64,000 bases of DNA from Herbidospora cretacea (GTDB lineage: Bacteria; Actinomycetota; Actinomycetes; Streptosporangiales; Streptosporangiaceae), in the NCBI RefSeq assembly GCF_001570605.1, contig NZ_BBXG01000009.1, positions 248,001 through 312,000 of the forward strand, written 5' to 3'. The notes beneath the pieces are model-generated. The model worked only from the letters and a program-made list of their open reading frames with translations, ran no database searches and was not told where the DNA came from. Shown piece after piece: positions 20,013 to 29,539 of the stretch. Within the stretch, counting starts at the first letter, position 1. Each line of letters begins with the position of its first letter. Made by a program: the position numbers and the translations under genes.

Positions 20013-20018
20013 TAGACT
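20013..20018 (+). promoter_or_regulatory. -10 box of a probable leaderless LacI transcript
   Basis: TAGACT lies 7 nt before the ATG at 20026 and there is no Shine-Dalgarno sequence, so transcription probably starts at or next to the A of the start codon. Confidence 0.45.
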
Positions 20019-20025
20019 GCCCCTT

Positions 20026-21066
20026 ATGACCTCGATCGAGGATGCCACCTACACCAGTCCGGCTCCCCCCGAAGCGCTGACCCTCGCTCAGCTGGCCGAG
20101 ATGGCAGGGGTCTCCGTGGCCACCGTCTCCAAGGTCGTCAACGGCCGTTCCGAGGTCGGCTCAGAGACGCGGGCACTGGTCGAAGGACTCATCCAGGAAC
20201 ACGGATTCCGCCGCCAGCGCCGCCGGATCCGGCCCGCCGGGCTCATCGAGGTCGTCTTCCACGAGCTGGCCGGTGACTATCCGATAGAGATCGTCAAGGG
20301 TGTCCAGTCGGTGGCCCGGCACCACCGCCTGAGCGTGGTGGTCTCCGAACTCGGCGGCCGCCACGTGCCCGGCTCCCACTGGATCGAGGACGTGCTCAGC
20401 CGCCGCCCCGCCGGTGTCATCACGGTGTTCTCCGGCCCGACCGAGGAGCAGCGCGTCCGGCTGGCCACCCGCGAGGTGCCGCTGATCGTGCTCGACCCGG
20501 CGGGCGACCCGGGCCGGGGCGTGCCGTCGGTCGGGGTCACCAACTGGAGCGGCGGCCTGGAGGCCACCCGCCACCTGCTCGAACTCGGCCACCGCCGGAT
20601 CGCCATGATCACCGGCCCCGAGTTCGCCCTGTCCAGCCGCGCCCGCCTCGACGGCTACCGGGCCGCTCTCGACGGAGCCGGGGTGCGGGTCGACCCCGAC
20701 CTGATCTGCAAGGGCGCCTTCCAGATCGACGACGGCATCGTCCACACGCGCCGGCTGATGGCCCTCCCTCACCCGCCCACCGCGATCTTCGCCGCCAACG
20801 ACGGCCAGGCCATGGGCGTCTACCAGGCCGCCCACGAGCTGGGCCTGCGCATCCCGGTGGATTTGAGCGTGGTCGGCTTCGACGACATGCCCCCCTGGCG
20901 CTGGGCGATTCCGCCCCTCACCACCGTCCGCCAGCCGCTGATGGAAATGGGCGCGACGGCGGCCACTATGGTGGTCAGCATGGCCGAAGGCGAGCCCTTC
21001 CAGAGACGAGTGGAACTCGGCACCGAACTCGTGATCCGGGGAAGCACGGGCCCTGTCCAGGCGTGA
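20026..21066 (+). CDS. LacI family regulator of the xylan/arabinan gene cluster
   Basis: The 346-residue protein has an N-terminal LacI helix-turn-helix (TLAQLAEMAGVSVATVSKVV followed by NGRSEVG) and a periplasmic-binding-protein-like sensor domain. It contains VGVTNWSGGLEATRHLLELG, HRRIAMITG, PTAIFAANDGQAMGVYQAA and VVGFDDMPPW, all hallmarks of sugar-responsive LacI repressors. It is divergent from the five-gene cluster and close to two LacI-type palindromes, so it most likely represses the cluster until a xylan-derived sugar binds. The effector cannot be read from sequence; regulators in similar positions respond to xylobiose or related sugars. Confidence 0.9.
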   Translation: MTSIEDATYTSPAPPEALTLAQLAEMAGVSVATVSKVVNGRSEVGSETRALVEGLIQEHGFRRQRRRIRPAGLIEVVFHELAGDYPIEIVKGVQSVARHHRLSVVVSELGGRHVPGSHWIEDVLSRRPAGVITVFSGPTEEQRVRLATREVPLIVLDPAGDPGRGVPSVGVTNWSGGLEATRHLLELGHRRIAMITGPEFALSSRARLDGYRAALDGAGVRVDPDLICKGAFQIDDGIVHTRRLMALPHPPTAIFAANDGQAMGVYQAAHELGLRIPVDLSVVGFDDMPPWRWAIPPLTTVRQPLMEMGATAATMVVSMAEGEPFQRRVELGTELVIRGSTGPVQA

Positions 21067-21286
21067 CGGCGAGCCGCCGCGGAGACGCGTGAAGGCGGGT
21101 CTCGTTTAGGCGTGACCGAAACCTGCGTGCGTTTCCTCCGTGTGAACTGCTGCTTTCGGTGGTTAGTGATGAGGCGGGCGCGTTTCGGGTGCCCTTCGCC
21201 GACCACTTCTCCGAGGGCTCGGCCAGGTAAGGCTGCCGTGGGACATCCAGTCCTTGGCGGCGAGCGTCTACAGGCCCGCTGTGACC

Positions 21287-22330
21287 CTAGGCGGGGGATT
21301 TGAGGCCGGTGGCGGTGATGGGGACCAGGACTTTCTTGCCCGCCAGTCGATCGGCCAGTGCGGACAGGCCCGCCAGGGCGATGGCTGAGGTTGGTTCGGT
21401 GTAGATGCCGGACAGGTGGAGGCGTTCGCGGGCTTTCCACAGGGCGGTGTCGTCGACGGCCAGAACGTCGGTCGCGTGCGCGAGGATGGCCCGGCCCCTG
21501 GGTGGGTGGGCGATCTTGATGCCCTCGGCCGCCGTGTCGCCCGCCACCACCTCGACCGGCTCCGGCCCGTCGGACACCAACGGCGCGCAGGCGGTCGACT
21601 GGATCGCGTAGATCTCCGGGACCCGGTCGGTCAGGCCCGCGTCGCGGAGGTCGGCGAAGCCGTGGGCGATGCCGAGCATCAGCGTCCCCGCTCCGACCGG
21701 GAGCACGACCGCGTCGGGCACGCCCATCTGCTCCCACGCCTCGAAGGCGAAGGTCCTGGTCCCGGCGACGAACATCGGGTGCCAGGCGTGCGAGGCGTAG
21801 GCGTCGCCGGTCACGCGGGCGTGTTCGACGGCCGCGTCGGCCACCGCCTGGCGGGTGCCCGGGACGGCGTGCAGTTCGGCCCCATAAGCGGCGATCTGCC
21901 GTAGCTTGCCCGGCGAGGCCGAGGCGGGCGCGTAGACGTGACACTTCAACCCCGCTCGTGCGCTGTACGCCGCCAGCGACGCCCCGGCGTTCCCAGAGCT
22001 GTCGATCACGACGGAGGACGCGCCGTGGGCTTTCAGCCACGACGCCAGCACAGCGGTGCCCCGGTCCTTGAAGGAGCCGGTCGGCAGCGCCCCCTCCAGC
22101 TTGAGCGTCAGGTCGACCCCGTCCCACGGCAGCCGCACCAGCGGGGTGACCGGTTCGCCGAGCGAGATTGGTCCGGAGACCGGCAGCCAGTCGAGGTAAC
22201 GCCACACACCCTCCCCGGAGGGCGACCCTTCGAGCGCGATCCGGGGCACGTCCAGCACACCTCCACACGAGGAGCAGGCCCAGGACAGCGGATCGACGGC
22301 CAGGTCACATGAGGAGCAGCGCAGGTCCAT
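21287..22330 (-). CDS. Threonine synthase-like PLP-dependent enzyme
   Basis: The 347-residue protein has an N-terminal zinc-ribbon-like pair (LRCSSCDL and WACSSCGG), then a fold-type II PLP domain with the lysine in GSFKDRGTAV (PLP Schiff base), the phosphate-site loop SSGNAGAS and VLPVGAGTLMLG. This matches the short actinobacterial threonine synthase-like proteins, which convert O-phosphohomoserine to threonine or act on related substrates. I favour the start at 22330 (MDLRC), which has TACGTT 6 nt upstream and no ribosome site, implying a leaderless message; 22345 is possible. The 220-bp gap to the LacI gene (21067-21286) holds no clear gene. Confidence 0.8.
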   Translation of the reverse strand: MDLRCSSCDLAVDPLSWACSSCGGVLDVPRIALEGSPSGEGVWRYLDWLPVSGPISLGEPVTPLVRLPWDGVDLTLKLEGALPTGSFKDRGTAVLASWLKAHGASSVVIDSSGNAGASLAAYSARAGLKCHVYAPASASPGKLRQIAAYGAELHAVPGTRQAVADAAVEHARVTGDAYASHAWHPMFVAGTRTFAFEAWEQMGVPDAVVLPVGAGTLMLGIAHGFADLRDAGLTDRVPEIYAIQSTACAPLVSDGPEPVEVVAGDTAAEGIKIAHPPRGRAILAHATDVLAVDDTALWKARERLHLSGIYTEPTSAIALAGLSALADRLAGKKVLVPITATGLKSPA

Positions 22331-22409
22331 CGCATCAACGTACATAAGCGGACGAAGGAGGCTCCACCGCATATGCGGCGGCTTCCACGTCTTCCGTCCA
22401 CGAACGGAA

Positions 22410-22442
22410 ATCGGCCGTGAGCCCCTCGGGCTCACGGCCGAT
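22410..22442 (-). terminator. Intrinsic terminator of the GH87 gene
   Basis: ATCGGCCGTGAGCCC-CTC-GGGCTCACGGCCGAT is a perfect 15-bp stem. On the minus strand it is followed by TTTCCG. Confidence 0.85.
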
Positions 22443-22458
22443 CCTGTTGCGGGAGCGG

Positions 22459-25400
22459 CTACTGGTTGATGATGAACTGCGTGCCCGGCTGGCGGACGAT
22501 GTCGCCGTCGGCCGAGTTGGTGATGGTCACGTTCGTGAGGGTCGCCGTGCCGCGGGCTCCGGACATCGCCAGGATGCCCGCGCCGTTGTTGGACTTGTCG
22601 ATCTTCACGTTGGTGATCGCGGCGGTCACCTCACCGCCGCCCGTCTTGAACTGGATGCCGTCGTAGGTCGAGTCGACGATGTCGGTGTCCCGGATGGTCA
22701 CGCCCGGGATGCCGGTCGACTGCGCGAACAGGGTGATCGCGCCGAACTCCTGGTCCTCGTTCCAGAACGCCCCGCCGGTCCGGTAGAGGCCGTTGTTGGC
22801 GATCAACGTCGTCCCGCTGAAGGGGATCGGGTCGTGGTCGGTCGCCAGCATGATGCCGGGGTAGTTCGCGGTGTCGTAGATCAGGTTGTTCTCGATCTTG
22901 TTGCCGAAGCCGCCGTAGACGGCGATGCCGTTGGCGCGCCAGGGCAGCTGGATGGTGTTGTTGGTGAAGCTGTTGTTGGAGCCGATGTCGACCGAGACGT
23001 CCTTGACGTACTTGGACGCCCACACGGCCAGCGCGTCGTCACCGGTGGTCCGGAACGAGCTGTTGAACACCTTGGAGTTGCGGGTGCCGTTGGCGAAGTT
23101 GATGCCGTCGGCGTAGGTGTTGCGGATCCGCATGCCGCTGAACTCGACGCCGTTGCCGGGGCCCCAGAGCTCGGGGATGTTGGAGTAGTCGCGGCCGGCC
23201 CAGACGCCCACGTTGGCGTGCTCGATCCAGACGTTCGTGATCTTGGTGCCGACGCCGAACCGGCCGTTCAGGCCCACGCCGCCCTCGGCGCCGCCGGGTC
23301 CGCCGCGGATGCGGCCCGAGCCGAAGATCGCGATGTCCGAGATCTGGGTGTTGTTGTCGATGTCGAAGCCGAAGTTGCCCTCGTGCGGGTGGTTGATGCC
23401 GCCCTGGACGAGGTGCGGCTCGGTCAGCGTGTAGAGCTGCGAGTGCCACATGCCGGCGCCGCGGATCGTCACGTTGCTGATGCCGACCTGGTTGTGGTTG
23501 CCGCGGTTCAGCGGGTCGTCGGTCAGGATCTTCTGCTCCTGACGCCACTGGCCCGCCGGGATCCACACGCAGCTGATGACGCCGTTCTGGTCGTCGGTCA
23601 CCGCGCGCTGGATGGCCTGCGTGTCGTCCTGGCCGTCGTTCGGGATCGCGCCGTACTGGGTGATGCTGGTGCAGCCGGACGGCTGGCTCAGCGGGGGAGC
23701 GACCTGCTCCAGGTCGATCAGATCGATGATGTAGAACGCCGCGTCGTCGGAGGCGTCCCGCTGGAGGCGGAACTTGGTGCCGACCGGGTAGCTCTGGCTG
23801 AGCAGGGCGTTCGACTCGTCGAACAGACGCCGGGCGTCGCCGCCGGGGGTCTGGCCGAGGCCCTCGGGGTCGTCGGTGGAGCCGTACAGCCACGAGTGCT
23901 TGGAGCTGAGCGTGATCTTGCGGTTGAAGGTGCCGTTGATGTAGAGGCTGATCGTCTTGTCCTGGCCACCGCCGCCGGCGGCGTCCGGGATCGAGTTGCG
24001 GATGACGATCGAGTTCGACGGCACGGTCGAGGTGAACTCCACGTACTGGCCGGTGCTGTTCAGGCGCACCGAGCTGCGGCCGCTCGACTCCGAGGCGAAG
24101 TTCGTGTGCCCGAAGGTGCGCAGCGCGTCGGCGGTCAGGACCGTCCCGTTGTGCTGAGCGGCCTCGGCCTCGTACTCGGTGTACGGCACCGCGGCGCCGC
24201 GCCCGACCACGATGGCCTGCGTGAACGTGTTGTTCGACTCGTTGGTCTCGGCGACCGTGCCGGTCGCGTCGGCCGTGGCGGTGATGGTCGCGCCGCCGGA
24301 GGTGGCCGTCCAGGTGCCGCTGATCGCGACGGCGGCGGTGGCCCCGGCGGCGATCGAGGCGGTGCTGGTGTTCAGCGTGGTCGAGCCGACCTGGACGCGG
24401 GTGACGCTCGTGCCGCTGGCGGTGGTGCCCCGGTTGTTGACCGAGACGGTGAAGCTGACCGCCGAGCCGACGGCCGGGTTGGCCGGGCTGGAGGTCACGC
24501 CGGTGATCTGCAGGTCGGGGCCGGGGGCCTGGGAGACCTGGAGCTGGGTCGGCGCGGTGAAGGTGTTGTTGGTCTCGTTCTGCTCGAAGACCGTGTTGTC
24601 GGCGTCGACCGTGGCGGCGACCGCGTAGGCGCCCTGCGGGCGGGTGCCGATGGTCTGCGTGAACGTCGCCTGCGCGCCCGCCGCGAGGGCCGGGATGCTC
24701 GCGGTGCCGACGAGGCTGCCGCCGACGGTGACGTTGACGCTGTCGGCCGCCGAGGCCGCGGTGCCGTTGTTGCGGACGGTCCCGGAGACGGTGATCGCCT
24801 GGACCTCGCTGGGCGCGGTGGGCGTCCAGCTCAGCGCGGTGACCTGGAGGTCGGGGTTGGGAGCGGGGGTGCCGAACACCTGGAACTCGGCGATCTGGCC
24901 GGCGGGCGCGCCGGTGTTGCTCGCGATCCGGATCTGCACGTCGGCGGTGGTCGCGGTGACCGGGATCGTCACCGTGTTCTGGGCGGACGGGTTGAACGTG
25001 TAGTTCGTCGCGCCGACCAGGTTCGTGTAGGTCGTCGCGGCCTGGTCACGGCCGAGGACCTGGATGTTCTGGGTGCGCGAGCCCCACGCCGACGACGGGT
25101 TGAGCTTCAGCACCACCGAGGTGACCGAGGCGTTGGCCCCGAGCTTCACCGTGAGCACGCTCGGCCAGACGCCGGACGCGCCCTCCCAGTAGGTGTCCAG
25201 GTTGTTGTCGTTGGCGTTGGCCGCGACGAACGTGTGGACGTGGCCCGACTCGGTGATCTCCTTGCCCTGGGCCAGGTTCGTGCCGGTGGGCGGGTTGGAG
25301 CCGGTCCGGGTCACCGAGTTGCCGAACGGGCCGTTGTTGCCGGCCGCGTCCCTGGCCCTGACCTGGTAGGAGACGGTCGCGGTGGCCGGCTGGGAGTCGG

Positions 25401-26802
25401 TGTAGGTCAGCCCCGTGACGGTGGTGACCGAGGTCCCGTTGCGGAAGACCTCGTAGCCGGTGACGCCGACGTTGTCGGTCGCGGCGGTCCAGGCGAGCTG
25501 GATCTGACCAGAGGCCGGTTCGGTGTAGCTCAGCGTCCCGGGGGCCGAGGGCGCCTGGGTGTCGCCGCCCGACTGGCCCTGGCGGGTGATCGAGTTGCTC
25601 TGCCCCGAGGTGTTCCCGGCGGCGTCCCGGGCGCGCACGGTGTAGGTCACCGTTGCGGTCGAGGGCTGGGTGTCGGTGTACGTCAGCACGTTGCCCGCGA
25701 CCGTGGTGACCGAGGCGCCGTTGCGGAAGACCTCGTAGCCGGTCACCGCGACGTTGTCGGTCGAGGCGCTCCAGGCGAGCCGGATCTGGTTGTTGGCCGG
25801 CTCGGTGAAGGTGAGGTTGCCCGGCGTGCTGGGCGCCTGGGTGTCACCGCCGGTCGTGGGGCCGTACACCTCGAACTCGGAGATCTGCCCGGCCGCCCAG
25901 CCGGTGTTGCCGGTGATGTTCAGGCGGACGTACCGGGTCGAGGTCGCGGTGAAGTTGATCGTCACCGTGTTCCCGCTCGACGGGTTGAAGACGTAGCCCG
26001 TCGACCCGACGATGTCGGAGAAGGAGCTCCCGTTCGAGCTGCCCTGAACCGCCAGGGTCTGCGTACGGGTGGCCCACCCGGAGGCCGGCAGCTTCAGCAC
26101 CACCCGGTTGACCGAGGTGGACGCGCCGAGGTCGACCTGGAGCCACTCGGGGAAGACGTTGTTGTTGCTCTCCCAGTAGGTGCCCTGGTTGCCGTCGTTC
26201 GCGTTCGAGGCCACGTAATTCTGCGACACGGAGCTGCCGGTCATCGTACGGCCAGAGGCAAGATTGCCACCGGTTCCGGTGCCGCTGGTGCCGTAGATCT
26301 CAAATTCCGAGATCTGCGCGGCGGGCCAGCCGGTGTTGGCGGTGACGTTGACCCGCCAGTAGCGGTGGGTGGCCGAGCCGAAGTTGATCGTGACCGCGTT
26401 GCCGCTGGCCGGGTTGAAGGTGTAGTTCGCCGAGGCCACGACGGTGGAGAAGTTGCTGCCGTCGGAACTGCCCTGGACGGTCAGGGTCTGCGTGCGCGTC
26501 TGCCAGTCGCTGGGCGCGGGCACCTTGAGCACGATCTGGTCCACGGCGGTGGCACTGCCGAGGTCGATGCGGGCCCACTGCGGGAAGCTGTTGTTGACGC
26601 TCTCCCAATAGGTCGACTGGTTGCCGTCGTTCAGGTTGGAGGCGGCCTGACCTGCGGTGGAGCTCGACACCGCAGTGGCCTTGCCCAGGGAGAGGTTGGG
26701 TCCGCCGGCGGCGGAGGCGGGTGGGGCGAGGAGCCCAGACGCGACGAGGCCGGCGGCGACGACCGTCGCCACCAGCCTGAATCGTCCGTGCAGCTTTCTC
26801 AT
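22459..26802 (-). CDS. Secreted multimodular GH87 alpha-1,3-glucanase (mycodextranase type)
   Basis: The 1447-residue protein has a signal peptide (ends near ASA-A) and two discoidin/F5-8C domains (about 35-170 and 180-315; NDGNQSTYWES, NDGNQGTYWESNN). Two fibronectin III domains follow (QAPSTPGNLTF, QAPSAPGTLSY), a third discoidin domain (NDNNLDTYWEG), two CARDB-like domains (PDLQVTALSW, PDLQITGVTS), and a large C-terminal binding plus beta-helix unit. The beta-helix segment with YADGINFANGT and FRTTGDDALAVW carries the Asp triad expected of GH87. GH87 enzymes cleave alpha-1,3-glucan of fungal cell walls. It is monocistronic, with its own promoter region and terminator. Confidence 0.88.
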   Translation of the reverse strand: MRKLHGRFRLVATVVAAGLVASGLLAPPASAAGGPNLSLGKATAVSSSTAGQAASNLNDGNQSTYWESVNNSFPQWARIDLGSATAVDQIVLKVPAPSDWQTRTQTLTVQGSSDGSNFSTVVASANYTFNPASGNAVTINFGSATHRYWRVNVTANTGWPAAQISEFEIYGTSGTGTGGNLASGRTMTGSSVSQNYVASNANDGNQGTYWESNNNVFPEWLQVDLGASTSVNRVVLKLPASGWATRTQTLAVQGSSNGSSFSDIVGSTGYVFNPSSGNTVTINFTATSTRYVRLNITGNTGWAAGQISEFEVYGPTTGGDTQAPSTPGNLTFTEPANNQIRLAWSASTDNVAVTGYEVFRNGASVTTVAGNVLTYTDTQPSTATVTYTVRARDAAGNTSGQSNSITRQGQSGGDTQAPSAPGTLSYTEPASGQIQLAWTAATDNVGVTGYEVFRNGTSVTTVTGLTYTDSQPATATVSYQVRARDAAGNNGPFGNSVTRTGSNPPTGTNLAQGKEITESGHVHTFVAANANDNNLDTYWEGASGVWPSVLTVKLGANASVTSVVLKLNPSSAWGSRTQNIQVLGRDQAATTYTNLVGATNYTFNPSAQNTVTIPVTATTADVQIRIASNTGAPAGQIAEFQVFGTPAPNPDLQVTALSWTPTAPSEVQAITVSGTVRNNGTAASAADSVNVTVGGSLVGTASIPALAAGAQATFTQTIGTRPQGAYAVAATVDADNTVFEQNETNNTFTAPTQLQVSQAPGPDLQITGVTSSPANPAVGSAVSFTVSVNNRGTTASGTSVTRVQVGSTTLNTSTASIAAGATAAVAISGTWTATSGGATITATADATGTVAETNESNNTFTQAIVVGRGAAVPYTEYEAEAAQHNGTVLTADALRTFGHTNFASESSGRSSVRLNSTGQYVEFTSTVPSNSIVIRNSIPDAAGGGGQDKTISLYINGTFNRKITLSSKHSWLYGSTDDPEGLGQTPGGDARRLFDESNALLSQSYPVGTKFRLQRDASDDAAFYIIDLIDLEQVAPPLSQPSGCTSITQYGAIPNDGQDDTQAIQRAVTDDQNGVISCVWIPAGQWRQEQKILTDDPLNRGNHNQVGISNVTIRGAGMWHSQLYTLTEPHLVQGGINHPHEGNFGFDIDNNTQISDIAIFGSGRIRGGPGGAEGGVGLNGRFGVGTKITNVWIEHANVGVWAGRDYSNIPELWGPGNGVEFSGMRIRNTYADGINFANGTRNSKVFNSSFRTTGDDALAVWASKYVKDVSVDIGSNNSFTNNTIQLPWRANGIAVYGGFGNKIENNLIYDTANYPGIMLATDHDPIPFSGTTLIANNGLYRTGGAFWNEDQEFGAITLFAQSTGIPGVTIRDTDIVDSTYDGIQFKTGGGEVTAAITNVKIDKSNNGAGILAMSGARGTATLTNVTITNSADGDIVRQPGTQFIINQ

Positions 26803-26918
26803 TCGCGTTCTTCTCTCGTCAGGGGGCGACAGGGTGAGACACGGATGGGGGCGGGAGCACGGACGCAGTGCATTCCCTGAAGAGTTGCGGGAAACAGAGA
26901 GAAATTAGACGACAAATT

Positions 26919-26931
26919 GCAAGATTCTTGC
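26919..26931. promoter_or_regulatory. Palindrome upstream of GH87, candidate operator
   Basis: GCAAGA-T-TCTTGC is a perfect inverted repeat in the 180-bp gap before GH87 (26803-26982), about 117 bp from its ATG. No regulator is assigned. Confidence 0.35.
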
Positions 26932-26982
26932 GTAGCGCTGGTCGAATGTTACATACGTGCTACGAAGCCGTCAATGTTCCTG

Positions 26983-27621
26983 TCACCTGCGGATGAAGCC
27001 GCTCCGGTACGCCCACACGACCGCCTGAGTCCGGTCGCGGACGCCCAGTTTGGTGAGGATCGCCTTGAGATGGGTCTTGACCGTCTCGACCGAGACGTTC
27101 ACCGCCTCGGCGATCTCGGCGTTCGACCGGCCCTCGGCCAGCGCCCGCAGCACCTCGGCCTCCCGCCCGGTCAGGCCGTGGTCGCCCGGGTCGTCCGGCC
27201 GGGCGGCGAGGATGCCCATCAGCCGCCGCGTGACCGTGGGCGCCAGCAGCCCCTCACCCCCCGCCACGGTCCGGACGGCCGCCACGATCTCGGCCGGCGC
27301 GGCCCTCTTCAGCAGGAACCCGTCGGCCCCCGCCCGGATCGCCCGGTCGACGACCTCGTCCTGGTCGAAGGTGGTCAGCACCAGCACGCGCGGCCGGGGC
27401 TCCGGCCAGCCGGTGATCAGGCGGGTGGCCGCGACGCCGTCGTGCCCGGGCATCCGGACGTCCATCAAAATCACCGCCGGGCGGTGCAGCCTGGCCTGGT
27501 AGACGACCTCCAGCCCGTCGGCGGCGACCCCGGCGACGGTCATGTCCGGTTCGGCCCCGAGCAGCACCGCCAGTGCCTGCCGCACCAGCGGGTCGTCGTC
27601 GGCGATGACCAGGCGGATCAC
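26983..27621 (-). CDS. NarL/FixJ-type response regulator
   Basis: The 212-residue protein has a receiver domain with the acidic pair in VIADDD, the phospho-acceptor Asp in ILMDVRMPG and Lys in FLLKRA, then a LuxR-type helix-turn-helix (LTGREAEVLRALAEGRSNAE, VSVETVKTHLKAILTKLGV). It overlaps the upstream kinase gene by 4 nt (ATGA), forming a two-component pair. Targets are unknown; the neighbouring GH87 gene is a possible but untested one. Confidence 0.92.
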   Translation of the reverse strand: MIRLVIADDDPLVRQALAVLLGAEPDMTVAGVAADGLEVVYQARLHRPAVILMDVRMPGHDGVAATRLITGWPEPRPRVLVLTTFDQDEVVDRAIRAGADGFLLKRAAPAEIVAAVRTVAGGEGLLAPTVTRRLMGILAARPDDPGDHGLTGREAEVLRALAEGRSNAEIAEAVNVSVETVKTHLKAILTKLGVRDRTQAVVWAYRSGFIRR

Positions 27622-28706
27622 GCGGGCAGGACCGCCCTGACGAGGAACCCGCCGGGCGTCGGCCCGGCCTGGAGGGTGCCGTGCTCGGCCTCGGCCCTGG
27701 CCCGCATGTTCGCCAGCCCCCGCCCCGGCACCGGCTCGCCGAAGCGCCCCTCGTTGGTCACCTGGATCTCGACGCCGCCCCCTCGGCGGCCGACGACCAC
27801 CGAGATGCGCCCCTCGGCGGTGTGCCGCAGCGCGTTCGTCACGGCCTCCTGGACGATGCGGTAGCCGTTGGTCGTCAGCGGGACCCCGCCCGCGTCGAGG
27901 ACGAGTTCCCGCCCCGCCGCCCTGACCCGCGCGGCGAGCGTGTCCAGCTCGGTCGACGGATCGAGCACGTGCAGCAGCCGGTCGAGCTCGTCCAGCGCGC
28001 CGCGCCCGAGCTCCTCGATGTGCCCGAGCGCCTGCTCCCCGAACGCGGGGACCCGCCTCCCAGCTCCGGCCTGCATGACCATCACGTTCACCGTGTGCCC
28101 GAGGGAGTCATGGAGCTCCCGCGCCAGCCGCACCCGCTCCTCCATCAGCACGACGGCCCGCCGGTTCCGCGCCGCCACCCCCGCCGTCGTGGACAGCACC
28201 AGGCACATCGCCACCCCCGCCAGATCGGTCGCCGCCGGCGGGCAGTGGTCGAACACCGCCCACCCGCCGACGGCCGCCAGCGTCAGCAGCCCCCCGGCGG
28301 TCCACCGCCGATCCAGCGAGTGGAACGCGAACACCGCCACCCACGCGGTCCACTGAACGAACACGACGGAGTACCCCGCCGCGGCGTTGACGGAGAGGAC
28401 CACCCCCTCGAACACCAGCAACGCCATCGGCGCCCGGGTCCGCCAGAGAAACCCCAGCGCCGCCACGACGGGCAGGGCGAACCCGAGGGCGTCGGGCCGC
28501 CGATAGAGCGGCCCGGTCTCGACGAGCAGGGTGACGGCCACCGCCCCGGCCAGCAGCGCGAGAGTGATCAGCACATCCGAGCTAGGCGGCCACGGGCTCG
28601 TCCCTCGTGTCGGCCGAACGGTGAGCCCGGAGCTGGGCAGGGAGATCAGTCTCGTGGGCTCGGGAGCGCCTGAACGGTGATCCCGCCACGTGGTCAGCAT
28701 GGTCAT
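27618..28706 (-). CDS. Sensor histidine kinase (HisKA_3/DesK-like)
   Basis: The roughly 362-residue protein has four to five N-terminal membrane segments and the dimerisation box RVRLARELHDSLGHTVNVMV with the phospho-acceptor His. The HATPase domain contains IVQEAVTNALRHT and GRGLANMRARAEAEHG. It phosphorylates the downstream regulator. The start is uncertain: ATGs at 28706 and 28700 both lie before about 60 poorly structured residues and neither has a strong ribosome site. Confidence 0.88.
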   Translation of the reverse strand: MTMLTTWRDHRSGAPEPTRLISLPSSGLTVRPTRGTSPWPPSSDVLITLALLAGAVAVTLLVETGPLYRRPDALGFALPVVAALGFLWRTRAPMALLVFEGVVLSVNAAAGYSVVFVQWTAWVAVFAFHSLDRRWTAGGLLTLAAVGGWAVFDHCPPAATDLAGVAMCLVLSTTAGVAARNRRAVVLMEERVRLARELHDSLGHTVNVMVMQAGAGRRVPAFGEQALGHIEELGRGALDELDRLLHVLDPSTELDTLAARVRAAGRELVLDAGGVPLTTNGYRIVQEAVTNALRHTAEGRISVVVGRRGGGVEIQVTNEGRFGEPVPGRGLANMRARAEAEHGTLQAGPTPGGFLVRAVLPA

Positions 28707-28833
28707 CCGTGCTTTCGGCTGGAGGCCTGGAAAGTGACGGCGCGCGGGGTTGCCGGAAGCCCCTCCGAGTTCCCGCGCGCCGTCGGCATGAGCGACATTT
28801 CCGGATCTATTCTCCAAGCGCCCGGGCGGCTGC

Positions 28834-28855
28834 GCCTCCCTCCTCGGAGGGAGGC
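28834..28855. terminator. Hairpin between kinase and DUF2306 genes
   Basis: GCCTCCCTCC-TC-GGAGGGAGGC is a strong stem just upstream of the DUF2306 start. It may insulate that gene from antisense or upstream transcription. Confidence 0.4.
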
Positions 28856-28888
28856 GGCCTCGTCCTTCTCGTCCTTAGCCTCTCCTCC

Positions 28889-29539
28889 GTGAAGACGACC
28901 GTGTACTGGTGGTTCCTGTTGACGGCGGTGGCCGTCGCCGTGCTTTTCCCGCTGCCCTATCTGCTGGATTCCCTGGGCGAACTCGCGAAGGACAGTCCGC
29001 TCGCCGCCAATTACGCCTCCCAAGGCGTCGTCGTACGGACGGCTTTCTACGCCCACATCGTTTTCGGCGGCCTCGCGCTGCTGCTGTCGCCGGTCCAGTT
29101 CGCCGCCCGGATCAGGAATCGCGCTCCGCGCGTGCACCGCGTCGTCGGCCGGATCGCGCTGGCGTCGATCCTGGTCGGCGGGGTCTCCGGAGTGGTCATC
29201 GCGCCGGTCAACATGGCGGGGCCCATCGGGACGGCCGGGTTCGGGACGCTGGGCGTGCTGTGGGTGGCGTTCGCCGTCATGACGTTCGCGGCCATCAGGA
29301 AAGGGGAGGTGGAAAGGCACCGCCGATGGGCCACCCGCACGTTCGCGCTGACCTACGCGGGGGTCGCGCTTCGGCTGTGGCTGCTGGTGCTCATGCCGGC
29401 GCTGGGGTCGTTCGAGGCGGCGTACGCGACAGTGCCCTTTCTCTGCTGGGTGCCGAACCTGGTCGTCGCCGAATGGGTGATCAGGAGATCCCGTAGATCG
29501 CGAGGAACAGCCGGAGTCGCGGCACGTCCTCTTCGGTGA
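28889..29539 (+). CDS. DUF2306 family membrane protein
   Basis: The 216-residue product has six to seven hydrophobic segments and the family pattern FYAHIVFGGLALLLSPVQFA, then RVHRVVGRIALASI and RHRRWATRTFALTYAGVALR. The His residues are the likely conserved feature of this predicted membrane family of unknown function. The GTG at 28889 is the first start before the first membrane helix (KTTVYWWFLLTAV); it lacks a ribosome site. Its 3' end overlaps the convergent small membrane-protein gene by 59 bp. Confidence 0.75.
   Translation: MKTTVYWWFLLTAVAVAVLFPLPYLLDSLGELAKDSPLAANYASQGVVVRTAFYAHIVFGGLALLLSPVQFAARIRNRAPRVHRVVGRIALASILVGGVSGVVIAPVNMAGPIGTAGFGTLGVLWVAFAVMTFAAIRKGEVERHRRWATRTFALTYAGVALRLWLLVLMPALGSFEAAYATVPFLCWVPNLVVAEWVIRRSRRSRGTAGVAARPLR

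Noticed and set aside
22417-26880. A 1487-codon open frame on the plus strand, opposite the GH87 gene
   Set aside because: It is an antisense shadow caused by high GC. Its translation is low-complexity (Gly, Val, Asp, Arg) with no domain, while the minus strand encodes a clear multidomain enzyme.
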